Shown: in pieces, positions 16,184 to 24,556 of the stretch | Layout: each line of letters begins with the position of its first letter | How positions within the stretch are numbered: position 1 is the first letter of the stretch | Source of the DNA: Streptomyces panaciradicis | GTDB taxonomy: Bacteria; Actinomycetota; Actinomycetes; Streptomycetales; Streptomycetaceae | Direction: 5' to 3' | Length of the DNA: 57,248 nt | Assembly (NCBI RefSeq): GCF_023516615.1 | Contig: NZ_JAMGBF010000121.1 | Span: forward strand, 1-57,248 | Position numbers and translations under genes: made by a program | Notes under the pieces: generated by a model | What the model was told of the DNA's origin: nothing | Databases searched by the model: none | The model's input: only the letters and a program-made list of their open reading frames with translations

Positions 16184-18247
16184 GTGTCCAAACTGACCGA
16201 CGTGCCCAAACGGATCTTGATCGGGCGCGCACTGCGCAGTGACCGGCTGGGCGAAACGCTCCTGCCGAAGCGCATCGCCCTCCCCGTCTTCGCCTCCGAC
16301 CCGCTGTCCTCCGTGGCCTACGCCCCCGGAGAGGTCCTGCTGGTCCTGTCCATCGCGGGTGTGTCGGCGTACCACTTCAGCCCCTGGATCGCGCTCGCGG
16401 TCGTCGTGCTGATGTTCACCGTGGTCGCCTCCTACCGGCAGAACGTGCACGCGTACCCCAGCGGCGGCGGCGACTACGAGGTGGCGACCACCAACCTCGG
16501 CGCCAAGGCGGGCCTCACCGTCGCCAGCGCCCTCCTCGTCGACTACGTCCTCACCGTGGCCGTCTCGATCGCCTCCGGCATCGAGAACCTCGGCTCGGCG
16601 GTGCCGTTCGTGGTCCAGCACAAGGTGCTGTGCGCGGTCGCGGTGATCCTGCTGCTCACCCTGATGAACCTGCGCGGCGTGAAGGAGTCGGGCAAGCTCT
16701 TCGCGATCCCGACGTACGTCTTCGTCGGCGGCGTCTTCGCGATGATCCTGTGGGGCGCCTTCCGCGGGCTGGTCCTGGGCGACACCATGCGCGCGCCGAC
16801 CGCCCAGTACACGATCAAGGCCGAGCACCAGGGCCTGGCCGGCTTCGCCCTGGTCTTCCTGATGCTGCGCGCCTTCTCCTCCGGCTGTGCCGCGCTGACC
16901 GGTGTCGAGGCGATCTCCAACGGCGTCCCGGCCTTCCGCAAGCCGAAGTCGAAGAACGCGGCGACCACGCTCGCCGCGATGGGCCTGCTCGCCGTCACCA
17001 TGTTCTGCGGCATCATCGTCCTCGCCCTGACCACCAAGGTCCGCATGGCCGAGAACCCGGCCACCGACCTGCTCAAGAACGGCGTGGGCGTCGGGGCCGC
17101 CTACGTCCAGAACCCGGTGATCACCCAGGTCGCCGAGGCCGTCTTCGGCAAGGGCAGCTTCTTCTTCGTGATCCTCGCGGCGGCCACCGCGCTGGTGCTG
17201 TTCCTGGCCGCCAACACGGCCTACAACGGTTTCCCGGTGCTCGGCTCGATCCTCGCCCAGGACCGCTACCTGCCCCGTCAGCTGCACACCCGCGGCGACC
17301 GCCTCGCCTTCTCCAACGGCATCGTGCTGCTGGCCGGCGCGGCGACCTTCCTGGTCGTGATCTACGGCGCCGACTCCACCCGGCTGATCCAGCTGTACAT
17401 CGTCGGCGTGTTCGTGTCCTTCACGCTCAGCCAGACCGGCATGGTCCGGCACTGGAACCGCCACCTCGCGGTCGAGAAGGACCCCGCCAAGCGCAGCCAC
17501 ATGATCCGCTCGCGGGCCATCAACACCTTCGGCGCGTTCTTCACCGGCCTGGTCCTGGTCGTCGTCCTCGTCACCAAGTTCACCCACGGCGCCTGGGTGG
17601 CGCTGCTGGGCATGTGCATCTTCTACGCGACGATGACGGCCATCCGTAAGCACTACGACGGAGTGGCCGCGGAGCTCGCCGCCCCCGAGGGCCCGAGCGA
17701 CGACAGCCTGCGCCCCTCCCGCGTCCACTCGGTCGTGCTGATCTCCAAGATCCACCGCCCCGCGCTGCGCGCCCTCGCCTACGCCAAGCTGATGCGCTCC
17801 GACACCCTGGAGGCGCTCACCGTCAACGTCGACCCGGCGGAGACGAAGCTGCTCCGGGAGGAGTGGGAGCGGCGCGGCATCGAGGTCCCGCTGAAGGTGC
17901 TGGACTCGCCGTACCGCGAGATCACGCGCCCGATCATCGAGTACGTGAAGGGCCTGCGCCGGGAGTCGCCGCGCGACGCGGTCTCGGTGATCATCCCCGA
18001 GTACGTGGTCGGCCACTGGTACGAGCACCTGCTGCACAACCAGAGCGCGCTGCGGCTCAAGGGCCGGCTGCTGTTCACGCCGGGCATCATGGTCACCTCG
18101 GTGCCCTACCAGCTGCAGTCCTCCGAGGCGGCCAAGAAGCGGGCCCGCAGGCGCCAGGAGTGGAACGCCCCCGGTTCGGTGCGGCGCGGTCCCGCCGAGC
18201 AGGGCCGGCACAAGGAGCACTCGGGCACCTCGGGCGGCAAGGGCTGA
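16184..18247 (+). CDS. KimA-like APC-superfamily permease, probable K+ importer
   Basis: A 687-aa protein with about 12 TM helices (residues 30-500) and a C-terminal cytosolic domain of about 150 residues. It is usually labelled amino acid permease, but many strings match B. subtilis KimA as I recall it: SSVAY with D39 and Y46 before and in it (KimA D36, Y43), LLVDYVLTVAVS, AFSSGCAALTGVEAISNGVP, RGDRLAFSNGI, FTLSQTGM, and LHNQSALRL near the end. KimA imports potassium with protons and is inhibited by c-di-AMP. The KimA-type C-terminal domain is retained. The GTG at 16184 fits the family N-terminus. Potassium as substrate is inference from residue conservation and neighbours (TrkA pair, KdpDE). 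Confidence 0.85.
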   Translation: MSKLTDVPKRILIGRALRSDRLGETLLPKRIALPVFASDPLSSVAYAPGEVLLVLSIAGVSAYHFSPWIALAVVVLMFTVVASYRQNVHAYPSGGGDYEVATTNLGAKAGLTVASALLVDYVLTVAVSIASGIENLGSAVPFVVQHKVLCAVAVILLLTLMNLRGVKESGKLFAIPTYVFVGGVFAMILWGAFRGLVLGDTMRAPTAQYTIKAEHQGLAGFALVFLMLRAFSSGCAALTGVEAISNGVPAFRKPKSKNAATTLAAMGLLAVTMFCGIIVLALTTKVRMAENPATDLLKNGVGVGAAYVQNPVITQVAEAVFGKGSFFFVILAAATALVLFLAANTAYNGFPVLGSILAQDRYLPRQLHTRGDRLAFSNGIVLLAGAATFLVVIYGADSTRLIQLYIVGVFVSFTLSQTGMVRHWNRHLAVEKDPAKRSHMIRSRAINTFGAFFTGLVLVVVLVTKFTHGAWVALLGMCIFYATMTAIRKHYDGVAAELAAPEGPSDDSLRPSRVHSVVLISKIHRPALRALAYAKLMRSDTLEALTVNVDPAETKLLREEWERRGIEVPLKVLDSPYREITRPIIEYVKGLRRESPRDAVSVIIPEYVVGHWYEHLLHNQSALRLKGRLLFTPGIMVTSVPYQLQSSEAAKKRARRRQEWNAPGSVRRGPAEQGRHKEHSGTSGGKG

Positions 18248-18282
18248 CCCCCTCGCCGGTCAGCGGCCGGGCGACACCCACG

Positions 18283-18288
18283 TAGACT
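18283..18288 (+). promoter_or_regulatory. -10 element of the RNA methyltransferase gene
   Basis: TAGACT lies 52 bases before the ATG at 18341 and fits the Streptomyces vegetative -10. No good -35 is seen. Confidence 0.35.
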
Positions 18289-18340
18289 GGTGGGCTGTTG
18301 TCCGGCCGTCGTTCTCTCTCATTTCTGGAGTCACCCCACC

Positions 18341-19669
18341 ATGCAGGCACAAGAGAAGAAGTCGCTGGTGGGGGAGGAGTACGAGGTCGAGATCGGCCCC
18401 GTCGCCCACGGCGGGCACTGCGTCGCGCGCACCGACGACGGCCAGGTGCTCTTCGTCCGGCACACGCTGCCCGGCGAGCGGGTCGTCGCCCGGGTGACCG
18501 AGGGCGAGGAGGGCGCGCGCTTCCTGCGCGCGGACGCCGTCGAGGTGCTGGAGGCGTCCAAGGACCGCATCGAGGCGCCCTGCCCCTACGCCGGTCCCGG
18601 CCGCTGCGGAGGCTGCGACTGGCAGCACGCCAAGCCCGGCGCCCAGCGCCGGCTCAAGGGCGAGGTCATCGCCGAACAGTTGCAGCGGCTCGCCGGTCTG
18701 ACGCCCGAGGAGGTCGGCTGGGACGGCACGGTGATGCCGGCCGAGGGCGACAAGCTGCCCGCGGGTGAGGTCCCGCAGTGGCGCACGCGGGTCCAGTACG
18801 CGGTGGACGCCTCCGGGCACGCCGGTCTGCGCCGGCACCGCTCGCACGAGGTCGAGCCGATCGAGCACTGCATGATCGCGGCGCCGGGCGTGAGCGAGCT
18901 GGGCATCGAGGACCGCGACTGGTCCGGGATGGCCTCCGTAGAGGCGATCGCGGCCACCGGCTCCCAGGACCGCATGGTGATCCTGGAGCCCCGGCCGGGT
19001 GCCCGGCTGCCCCTCGTCGAGCTGGACAGGCCCGTCTCGGTGATGCGCGTCGAGGAGAAGGACGGCGGCATCCACCGCGTCCACGGCCGCGCCTTCGTCC
19101 GTGAGCGGGCCGACGGCCGGACCCACCGGGTGGGCAGTGGCGGCTTCTGGCAGGTCCATCCGATGGCCGCCGACACCCTCGTCAAGGCGGTCATGCAGGG
19201 CCTGTTGCCGCGCAAGGGCGACATGGCGCTGGACCTCTACTGCGGTGTGGGGCTGTTCGCCGGCGCCCTCGCCGACCGCCTCGGCGACAAGGGCGCGGTC
19301 CTCGGGATCGAGTCCGGCAAGCGGGCCGTCGAGGACGCCCGGCACAACCTCGCCGGCTTCGACCGGGTCCGCATCGAGCAGGGCAAGGTGGAGACCGTGC
19401 TGCCCCGCACGGGCATCACGGAGGTCGACCTGATCGTCCTGGACCCGCCGCGGGCGGGCGCGGGCCGTGGCACGGTGCAGCACCTGGCCTCCCTGGGCGC
19501 CCGCAGGATCGCCTACGTCGCCTGCGACCCGGCGGCGCTGGCCCGGGACCTCGCGTACTTCCGCGACGGGGGCTACCGGGTGCGGACCCTGCGGGCGTTC
19601 GACCTGTTCCCGATGACGCACCACGTGGAGTGCGTGGCGATCCTGGAGCCGGTCGCGAAGGGCGCCTGA
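18341..19669 (+). CDS. class I SAM-dependent RNA m5U methyltransferase (TrmA/RlmD family)
   Basis: A 442-aa enzyme methylating C5 of uridine in rRNA or tRNA. It has an N-terminal TRAM domain (about 8-70), an iron-sulfur motif CPYAGPGRCGGCDWQH near residue 86, a SAM-binding LDLYCGVGLFAG near residue 298, motif VLDPPRAGAGR near residue 367, and the catalytic Cys in YVACDPAALARD. The RlmD-like Fe-S cysteines are kept. The ATG follows TGGAG. It converges with the xylanase gene across a hairpin terminator. The exact target uridine is unknown. Confidence 0.92.
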   Translation: MQAQEKKSLVGEEYEVEIGPVAHGGHCVARTDDGQVLFVRHTLPGERVVARVTEGEEGARFLRADAVEVLEASKDRIEAPCPYAGPGRCGGCDWQHAKPGAQRRLKGEVIAEQLQRLAGLTPEEVGWDGTVMPAEGDKLPAGEVPQWRTRVQYAVDASGHAGLRRHRSHEVEPIEHCMIAAPGVSELGIEDRDWSGMASVEAIAATGSQDRMVILEPRPGARLPLVELDRPVSVMRVEEKDGGIHRVHGRAFVRERADGRTHRVGSGGFWQVHPMAADTLVKAVMQGLLPRKGDMALDLYCGVGLFAGALADRLGDKGAVLGIESGKRAVEDARHNLAGFDRVRIEQGKVETVLPRTGITEVDLIVLDPPRAGAGRGTVQHLASLGARRIAYVACDPAALARDLAYFRDGGYRVRTLRAFDLFPMTHHVECVAILEPVAKGA

Positions 19670-19687
19670 CCCACCGGTCCTCAGCGA

Positions 19688-19714
19688 GGGTCGCCGCCTG
19701 CACGGCGGCGACCC
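19688..19714. terminator. bidirectional terminator
   Basis: An 11-bp perfect stem (19688-19698 with 19704-19714) and 5-base loop between the convergent stops at 19669 and 19738. Confidence 0.8.
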
Positions 19715-19737
19715 CGGTCCCTCGGTGTGACGCTCCC

Positions 19738-21174
19738 TCAGGTGCGGGTCCAGTGCTGGTTGCTGCCGTTCGAGCAGGAGTAGAGCTGGATCAGCGTGCC
19801 GTTGGCGGTGCCGGCTCCGACGGCGTCGAGGCAGAGTCCGGACTGGACGCCGACGATGGAACCGTCGGAGTTCAGGCGCCACTTCTGGTTGTCGCCGCCC
19901 CAGCAGCTGTAGATCTGCACCTTGGTGCCGTTGCCCGTGCCGGCGGCGTCCAGGCACTTGTTGCCGTAGACCCTGAGTTCACCGGCGTCGGTGACCGTCC
20001 ACTGCTGGTTGGTGGCGCCGTTGCAGTCCCACAGCTGGACCTGGGTGCCGTCGGTGGTACTGGCGTTGGGCACGTCCAGGCAGCGTCCCGAGCCGACGCC
20101 CTTGATCTGTCCGCCTCCGGTGGGGGGAGGCGTGGTGCCGGAGCCACCGTTGAGCGCGTTGAGGACGGCGGTGTAGGCGGGCTTCTTGCTGCCGTCGCCG
20201 TTGAACAGCAGCGGTGTGTCCCCCGACCGCCAGGAGTCGCTGTCGCGCACACCCCAGACGGTGATGCCCAGGCAGCGCGGGACGGCCAGGCAGTCGTTGG
20301 TCACGTTGGCGTAGGTCGTGGACGAGGCGCCCTGGATGTCGAGTTCGGTGATCGCCACGTCGACGCCGAGGGCCGCGAAGTTCTGCAGCGTCGTGCGGAA
20401 GTTGCTGTTGTAGGGGCTGCCGCTGTTGAAGTGCGACTGGAACCCGACGCAGTCGATCGGCACGCCGCGCTGCTTGAAGTCCTTGACCATGTTGTACACG
20501 CCCTGGGTCTTGGCCCAGGTCCAGTTCTCGATGTTGTAGTCGTTGTAGCAGAGCTTGGCCGCGGGATCGGCGGCGCGCGCGGTGCGGAAGGCGACCTCGA
20601 TCCAGTCGTTGCCCGTGCGCTGCAGGTTGGAGTCCCGCCGGCCGCCCGAACCGTCGTCGGAGAAGGCCTCGTTCACGACGTCCCACTGGGCGATCTTGCC
20701 CTTGTAGTGGGCCATCACGCCGTTGATGTGGTCGATCATCGCCTGGCGCAGTGAGCTGCCGCTGAGGCTCTGCATCCAGCCGGGCTGCTGGGAGTGCCAG
20801 GCCAGGGTGTGGCCGCGCACCTTCTTGCCGTTCTGCACGGCCCAGTTGTAGACGCGGTCGCCGGCGGTGAAGTTGAACTGGCCCCGCTGCGGCTCGGTGG
20901 CGTCGATCTTCATCTCGTTCTCGGGCGTCACCATGTTGAACTCACGGTTCGCGATCGACGTGTACGCCGAGTCGCCCAGCCGGCCCGAGGCGATGGCGGT
21001 GCCGAAGTAGCGGCCGCTCTGTGCCGCCGCGGCGCCGAGCGTGCTCTCGGCGGCGTGTGCGTGCGGCGGCGCGGCCAGTGCGGTGACCACACCGAGGACG
21101 CCGGCGACCAGTGCCAGGCGCAGGGTGCGGGGCCTGCGGTGGACATCGGATCTTGGAAGGGCGTACGAGCCCAT
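19738..21174 (-). CDS. xlnA: endo-1,4-beta-xylanase A, GH10 with C-terminal CBM13
   Basis: A 478-aa secreted xylanase. A 41-residue signal peptide ends AHA before AESTLG. The GH10 barrel follows with acid/base Glu169 (WDVVNEAF) and nucleophile Glu277 (ITELDIQG), which become E128 and E236 in the mature enzyme, as in S. lividans XlnA. A linker (TTPPPTGGG) leads to a ricin-B-like CBM13 with three repeats ending QQW, QKW and QHW. The sequence is very close to XlnA throughout. It cleaves internal xylan bonds outside the cell. The upstream region holds an XlnR-like palindrome. Confidence 0.97.
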   Translation of the reverse strand: MGSYALPRSDVHRRPRTLRLALVAGVLGVVTALAAPPHAHAAESTLGAAAAQSGRYFGTAIASGRLGDSAYTSIANREFNMVTPENEMKIDATEPQRGQFNFTAGDRVYNWAVQNGKKVRGHTLAWHSQQPGWMQSLSGSSLRQAMIDHINGVMAHYKGKIAQWDVVNEAFSDDGSGGRRDSNLQRTGNDWIEVAFRTARAADPAAKLCYNDYNIENWTWAKTQGVYNMVKDFKQRGVPIDCVGFQSHFNSGSPYNSNFRTTLQNFAALGVDVAITELDIQGASSTTYANVTNDCLAVPRCLGITVWGVRDSDSWRSGDTPLLFNGDGSKKPAYTAVLNALNGGSGTTPPPTGGGQIKGVGSGRCLDVPNASTTDGTQVQLWDCNGATNQQWTVTDAGELRVYGNKCLDAAGTGNGTKVQIYSCWGGDNQKWRLNSDGSIVGVQSGLCLDAVGAGTANGTLIQLYSCSNGSNQHWTRT

Positions 21175-21304
21175 GACTGTTCCTCCGGGGTAGAGATCAC
21201 GGACGGACTGAAGTGCAGGGGGACGCGCGGGGCTGTGACGGACTGCCCAGGTCTTCGCGGCTCGGAATCTCGAACGGGAGCCGGTTCCTCAGACAGGGAT
21301 GATT

Positions 21305-21332
21305 GAGGGTTGACGGTGCAGCGTCAACCCTC
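21305..21332. promoter_or_regulatory. inverted repeat upstream of xlnA
   Basis: 11-bp perfect arms GAGGGTTGACG and CGTCAACCCTC separated by six bases, 131 bp upstream of the xlnA start. It could be an operator or leader hairpin. Confidence 0.45.
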
Positions 21333-21357
21333 CGGCCGGAAGAAGTTTCCGATTGGC

Positions 21358-21374
21358 TTCCGAAACATTCGGAA
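21358..21374. promoter_or_regulatory. XlnR-like operator palindrome upstream of xlnA
   Basis: TTCCGAAACATTCGGAA has perfect 7-bp arms around ACA. Its core CGAAACATTCG differs at one base from the CGAAACTTTCG element reported for repression of Streptomyces xylanase genes. A related half-site (AAGTTTCCG) lies just before it. Confidence 0.6.
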
Positions 21375-21604
21375 ATCCGGAGTTCACCCGACCGGAGCGA
21401 CCGCGTCACGATCGCGCGGAGAGAGGGCAGCTCGGCCGAGTGTGTGGACTGTCTGCTCAGTGCTCCGCTTCGGGGTCAAGTGGCATACAAGCCAGCCGTT
21501 CGATCGCATGGAGCGCGCTGCGCGGCACTCGAGAGAGCGAAATGTTTCGGAGTCGACGGCGATACATGCGAGAGGGGTTGGCGGGTGTGGCGCCGGGAAA
21601 ACGG

Positions 21605-21644
21605 CGACGCCCGGGTCGCCCCGTGAGGGGCGGCCCGGACGTCG
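21605..21644 (-). terminator. terminator hairpin of furA-katG
   Basis: A long GC-rich hairpin around GTGA (core GCCCC-GTGA-GGGGC, with outer CGACG/CGTCG pairing) located 35-74 bp after the katG stop. Confidence 0.6.
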
Positions 21645-21678
21645 GTGGCTGTGCCGTGTGGCCGTGTGGCCGGGTGGA

Positions 21679-23868
21679 TCAGACGATGTCGAAGCGGTCC
21701 GCGTTCGACACCTTCACCCACGCCGCGACGAAGTCCTTGACGAACTTCTCCTTCGCGTCGTCGGCCGCGTAGACCTCCGCGAGGGCGCGCAGCTCGGAGT
21801 GCGAGCCGAAGACGAGGTCGGCACGGGTGCCGGTCCACTTCACCTCGCCGGTCGCGTCGTCGCGGCCCTCGAAGGTCGTCTGGTCCTGCGAGGTCGACTT
21901 CCAGGTCGTGCCCAGGTCGAGCAGGTTGACGAAGAAGTCGTTGGTGAGCTTGCCCGGGGTCTCGGTGAGGACGCCGTGGGCGGTGCCCTGGTAGTTGGCG
22001 CCCAGCACGCGCATACCGCCGACCAGGACGGTCATCTCCGGGGCGCTCAGGCCCAGCAGGTTCGCCTTGTCCAGAAGCAGGAACTCCGCCGGCAGGCGGT
22101 TGCCCTTGCCCAGGTAGTTGCGGAAGCCGTCGGCCGGCGGCTCGAGCGCGGCGAAGGACTCCGCGTCGGTGTGCTCGTCCGTGGCGTCCACGCGGCCCGG
22201 CGTGAAGGGCACCTCGATGTCGAAGCCGGCGTCCTTGGCGGCCTTCTCCACGGCTGCGGCACCGCCGAGGACGATCAGGTCGGCCAGGGAGACCTTCTTG
22301 GCGCCGGTGTTGAACCCGGCCTGGATGCCCTCCAGGACGCGCAGCACCTGAGCCAGCTTGTCGGGCTCGTTGACCTCCCAGCCGGCCTGCGGCTGCAGGC
22401 GGATGCGGGCGCCGTTGGCACCGCCGCGCTTGTCGCTGTTGCGGTAGGTGGAGGCGGACGCCCAGGCGGTGGTCACCAGCTGGGAGACGGTCAGGCCCGA
22501 GTCGAGCAGCTTGGCCTTGAGCGAGGCGATGTCGGCGGCGTCGATGAGCTCGCCCTCGGCCTCCGGCAGCGGGTCCTGCCAGACCAGGGTCTCCTCCGGG
22601 ACCTCCGGGCCGAGGTACAGCGCCTTCGGGCCCATGTCACGGTGGGTCAGCTTGAACCAGGCGCGGGCGAAGGCCTTCGCGAACTCGTCCGGGTTCTCGT
22701 AGAAGCGGCGCGAGATCTGCTCGTAGACCGGGTCGAAGCGCAGCGACAGGTCGGTCGTGAGCATCGTCGGCAGGTGCTTCTTCGTCGCGTCGTGCGCGTC
22801 GGGGACGATCGCCTCGGCGTCCTTGGCGACCCACTGCTTCGCGCCGGCCGGGCTCTCGGTGAGCTCGTACTCGTACTCGAAGAGGTTCTTGAAGAAGCCG
22901 TTGCTCCACTGGGTCGGCGTGGCGGTCCAGGTGACCTCCAGGCCGGAGGTGATCGCGTCGCCGGCCTTGCCGGTGCCGTAGGTGCTCTTCCAGCCCAGGC
23001 CCTGCTGCTCGATCGGGGCGGCCTCGGGCTCGGGGCCGACGTTGTCCGCCGGGCCGGCGCCGTGCGTCTTGCCGAAGGTGTGGCCACCGGCGATGAGGGC
23101 GACGGTCTCCTCGTCGTTCATCGCCATGCGGCGGAAGGTCTCGCGGATGTCGCGGGCCGCGGCGATCGGGTCCGGGTTGCCGTTCGGGCCCTCGGGGTTG
23201 ACGTAGATCAGGCCCATCTGGACCGCGCCGAGGGGGCTCTCCAGGTCACGGTCGCCCGTGTAGCGCTGGTCGTCGAGCCAGACCTTCTCGGGGCCCCAGT
23301 AGACGTCCTCCTCCGACTCCCAGACGTCCTCACGGCCACCGCCGAAGCCGAACGTCTCGAAGCCCATGGTCTCCAGGGCGACGTTGCCGGCGAGGATCAT
23401 CAGGTCGGCCCAGGACAGGCTCTTGCCGTACTTCTTCTTCACCGGCCACAGCAGACGGCGGGCCTTGTCCAGGTTGCCGTTGTCGGGCCAGCTGTTGAGC
23501 GGGGCGAAGCGCTGCTGGCCGGCGCCGGCGCCGCCGCGGCCGTCGCTGATGCGGTAGGTGCCCGCGCTGTGCCAGGCCATACGGATCATCAGGGGGCCGT
23601 AGTTGCCGAAGTCGGCCGGCCACCAGTCCTTGGAGTCCGTCAGCACCTCGGCGATGTCGCGCTTGACCGCCGGGAGGTCCAGGCTCTGGAACGCCGCGGC
23701 GTAGTCGAAGTCCTCACCGAGCGGATTGGCCACGGCGGGGTTCTTGGCGAGGATCTTCAGGTTGAGCCGCTCCGGCCACCACTGCTGGTTGCCCCCGCCC
23801 TGGGTCGGGTGCAGGGCGCGGTCGTGCGCCACCGGGCACTTGGCCTCTGCGGCGTTGTTCTCAGACAT
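21679..23868 (-). CDS. katG: catalase-peroxidase KatG (CpeB type)
   Basis: A 729-aa heme enzyme removing hydrogen peroxide. Distal residues are R96, W99 and H100 (RMAWHSAGTYR). The Trp-Tyr-Met adduct is predicted as W99-Y222-M248 (LIYVNPEGP, RRMAMNDEE). Proximal heme ligand is H263 (GGHTFGKTHG). The second, heme-free half-domain is complete. The ATG at 23868 has GGAAGGA seven bases upstream; upstream in-frame codons belong to the gap after furA. It lies 23 bp after furA, the usual furA-katG operon, so peroxide and metal control by FurA is expected. Confidence 0.97.
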   Translation of the reverse strand: MSENNAAEAKCPVAHDRALHPTQGGGNQQWWPERLNLKILAKNPAVANPLGEDFDYAAAFQSLDLPAVKRDIAEVLTDSKDWWPADFGNYGPLMIRMAWHSAGTYRISDGRGGAGAGQQRFAPLNSWPDNGNLDKARRLLWPVKKKYGKSLSWADLMILAGNVALETMGFETFGFGGGREDVWESEEDVYWGPEKVWLDDQRYTGDRDLESPLGAVQMGLIYVNPEGPNGNPDPIAAARDIRETFRRMAMNDEETVALIAGGHTFGKTHGAGPADNVGPEPEAAPIEQQGLGWKSTYGTGKAGDAITSGLEVTWTATPTQWSNGFFKNLFEYEYELTESPAGAKQWVAKDAEAIVPDAHDATKKHLPTMLTTDLSLRFDPVYEQISRRFYENPDEFAKAFARAWFKLTHRDMGPKALYLGPEVPEETLVWQDPLPEAEGELIDAADIASLKAKLLDSGLTVSQLVTTAWASASTYRNSDKRGGANGARIRLQPQAGWEVNEPDKLAQVLRVLEGIQAGFNTGAKKVSLADLIVLGGAAAVEKAAKDAGFDIEVPFTPGRVDATDEHTDAESFAALEPPADGFRNYLGKGNRLPAEFLLLDKANLLGLSAPEMTVLVGGMRVLGANYQGTAHGVLTETPGKLTNDFFVNLLDLGTTWKSTSQDQTTFEGRDDATGEVKWTGTRADLVFGSHSELRALAEVYAADDAKEKFVKDFVAAWVKVSNADRFDIV

Positions 23869-23891
23869 GGGAATCCTTCCGGGGTTGGTGC

Positions 23892-24329
23892 TCAGGCCGT
23901 GCGTGCGGAGGAACAGTCGGGGCACAGGCCCCAGTAGATGACCTCGGCCTCGTCGAGCGCGAAGCCGCGGCCGTCGGACGGGGTGAGACAAGGTGCGTGG
24001 CCGACCGCGCAGTCGACGTCGAAGACGGCGCCGCAGGTCCGGCAGACGAGGTGGTGGTGGTTGTCACCGACCCTTCCCTCGAACCTGGCCGGGCTGCCGG
24101 GCGGCTCGATGCGCCGTACGAGGCCCGCGCCGGTCAGTGCGTGGAGTGCCTCGTACACCGCTTGAAGGGATATGTGGCCGACCCGCTCGCGCACGCCCGA
24201 GGCGATCGTCTCGGCGTCGAGGTGGTCACCCTCGCGGACGGTCTCGAGCAGTGCGACGCGGGCGGCTGTCACCCGCAGGCCGGCACCGCGGAGCTCCTCG
24301 GCGGTGGTCGGAGGCTGGGGTGAAGTCAT
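23892..24329 (-). CDS. furA: Fur-family regulator FurA
   Basis: A 145-aa metal-dependent repressor of the FurA/PerR type. The N-terminal winged helix contains LRVTAARVALLETV and HISLQAVYEALHAL. The dimer domain has the HHHLVC metal-ligand string and two CxxC pairs (CRTC, CPDC) for structural zinc. In Streptomyces this family represses its own gene and the downstream catalase-peroxidase. The ATG at 24329 is placed seven bases after a -10 element, so the mRNA is probably leaderless. Divergent from the XdhC-like gene. Confidence 0.93.
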   Translation of the reverse strand: MTSPQPPTTAEELRGAGLRVTAARVALLETVREGDHLDAETIASGVRERVGHISLQAVYEALHALTGAGLVRRIEPPGSPARFEGRVGDNHHHLVCRTCGAVFDVDCAVGHAPCLTPSDGRGFALDEAEVIYWGLCPDCSSARTA

Positions 24330-24336
24330 GGGGACC

Positions 24337-24366
24337 AACCTACAGGCTTAAACACGAACGATTCAA
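24337..24366 (-). promoter_or_regulatory. furA promoter (leaderless)
   Basis: On the minus strand TTGAAT (24366-24361), 18 bp, then TAGGTT (24342-24337), with the ATG seven bases on. It overlaps an AT-rich patch (24340-24385), the likely FurA operator. Confidence 0.55.
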
Positions 24367-24544
24367 GAAAACGAAACGTACAAGTTTGGTGGCGTGCCGG
24401 TTGCCCCCTGGTGGCTGCCCGCGGGATCCCCGCAGATCAGGGCGTTCATGCCACGGTTCACGCCTGCGGGTGAATGTGGAGTGGGCGCGGCGTGCGTCGA
24501 GCTGTCCGCGGCCGGCAAGAGGTACGGCCGGGACGTCCACTGAC

Positions 24545-24550
24545 TACGCT
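24545..24550 (+). promoter_or_regulatory. -10 element for a leaderless XdhC-like transcript
   Basis: TACGCT lies six bases before the ATG at 24557; no Shine-Dalgarno is visible. Confidence 0.45.
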
Positions 24551-24556
24551 GGGCGC

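Larger units (their letters stand above)
21175..21678. other. 504-bp region: xlnA promoter side and katG 3' end
   Basis: Both flanking genes are on the minus strand, so this holds the katG transcript end (hairpin 21605-21644) and the xlnA control region (inverted repeats 21305-21332 and 21358-21374). It is less GC-rich between about 21330 and 21400. I see no gene in it. Confidence 0.7.
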
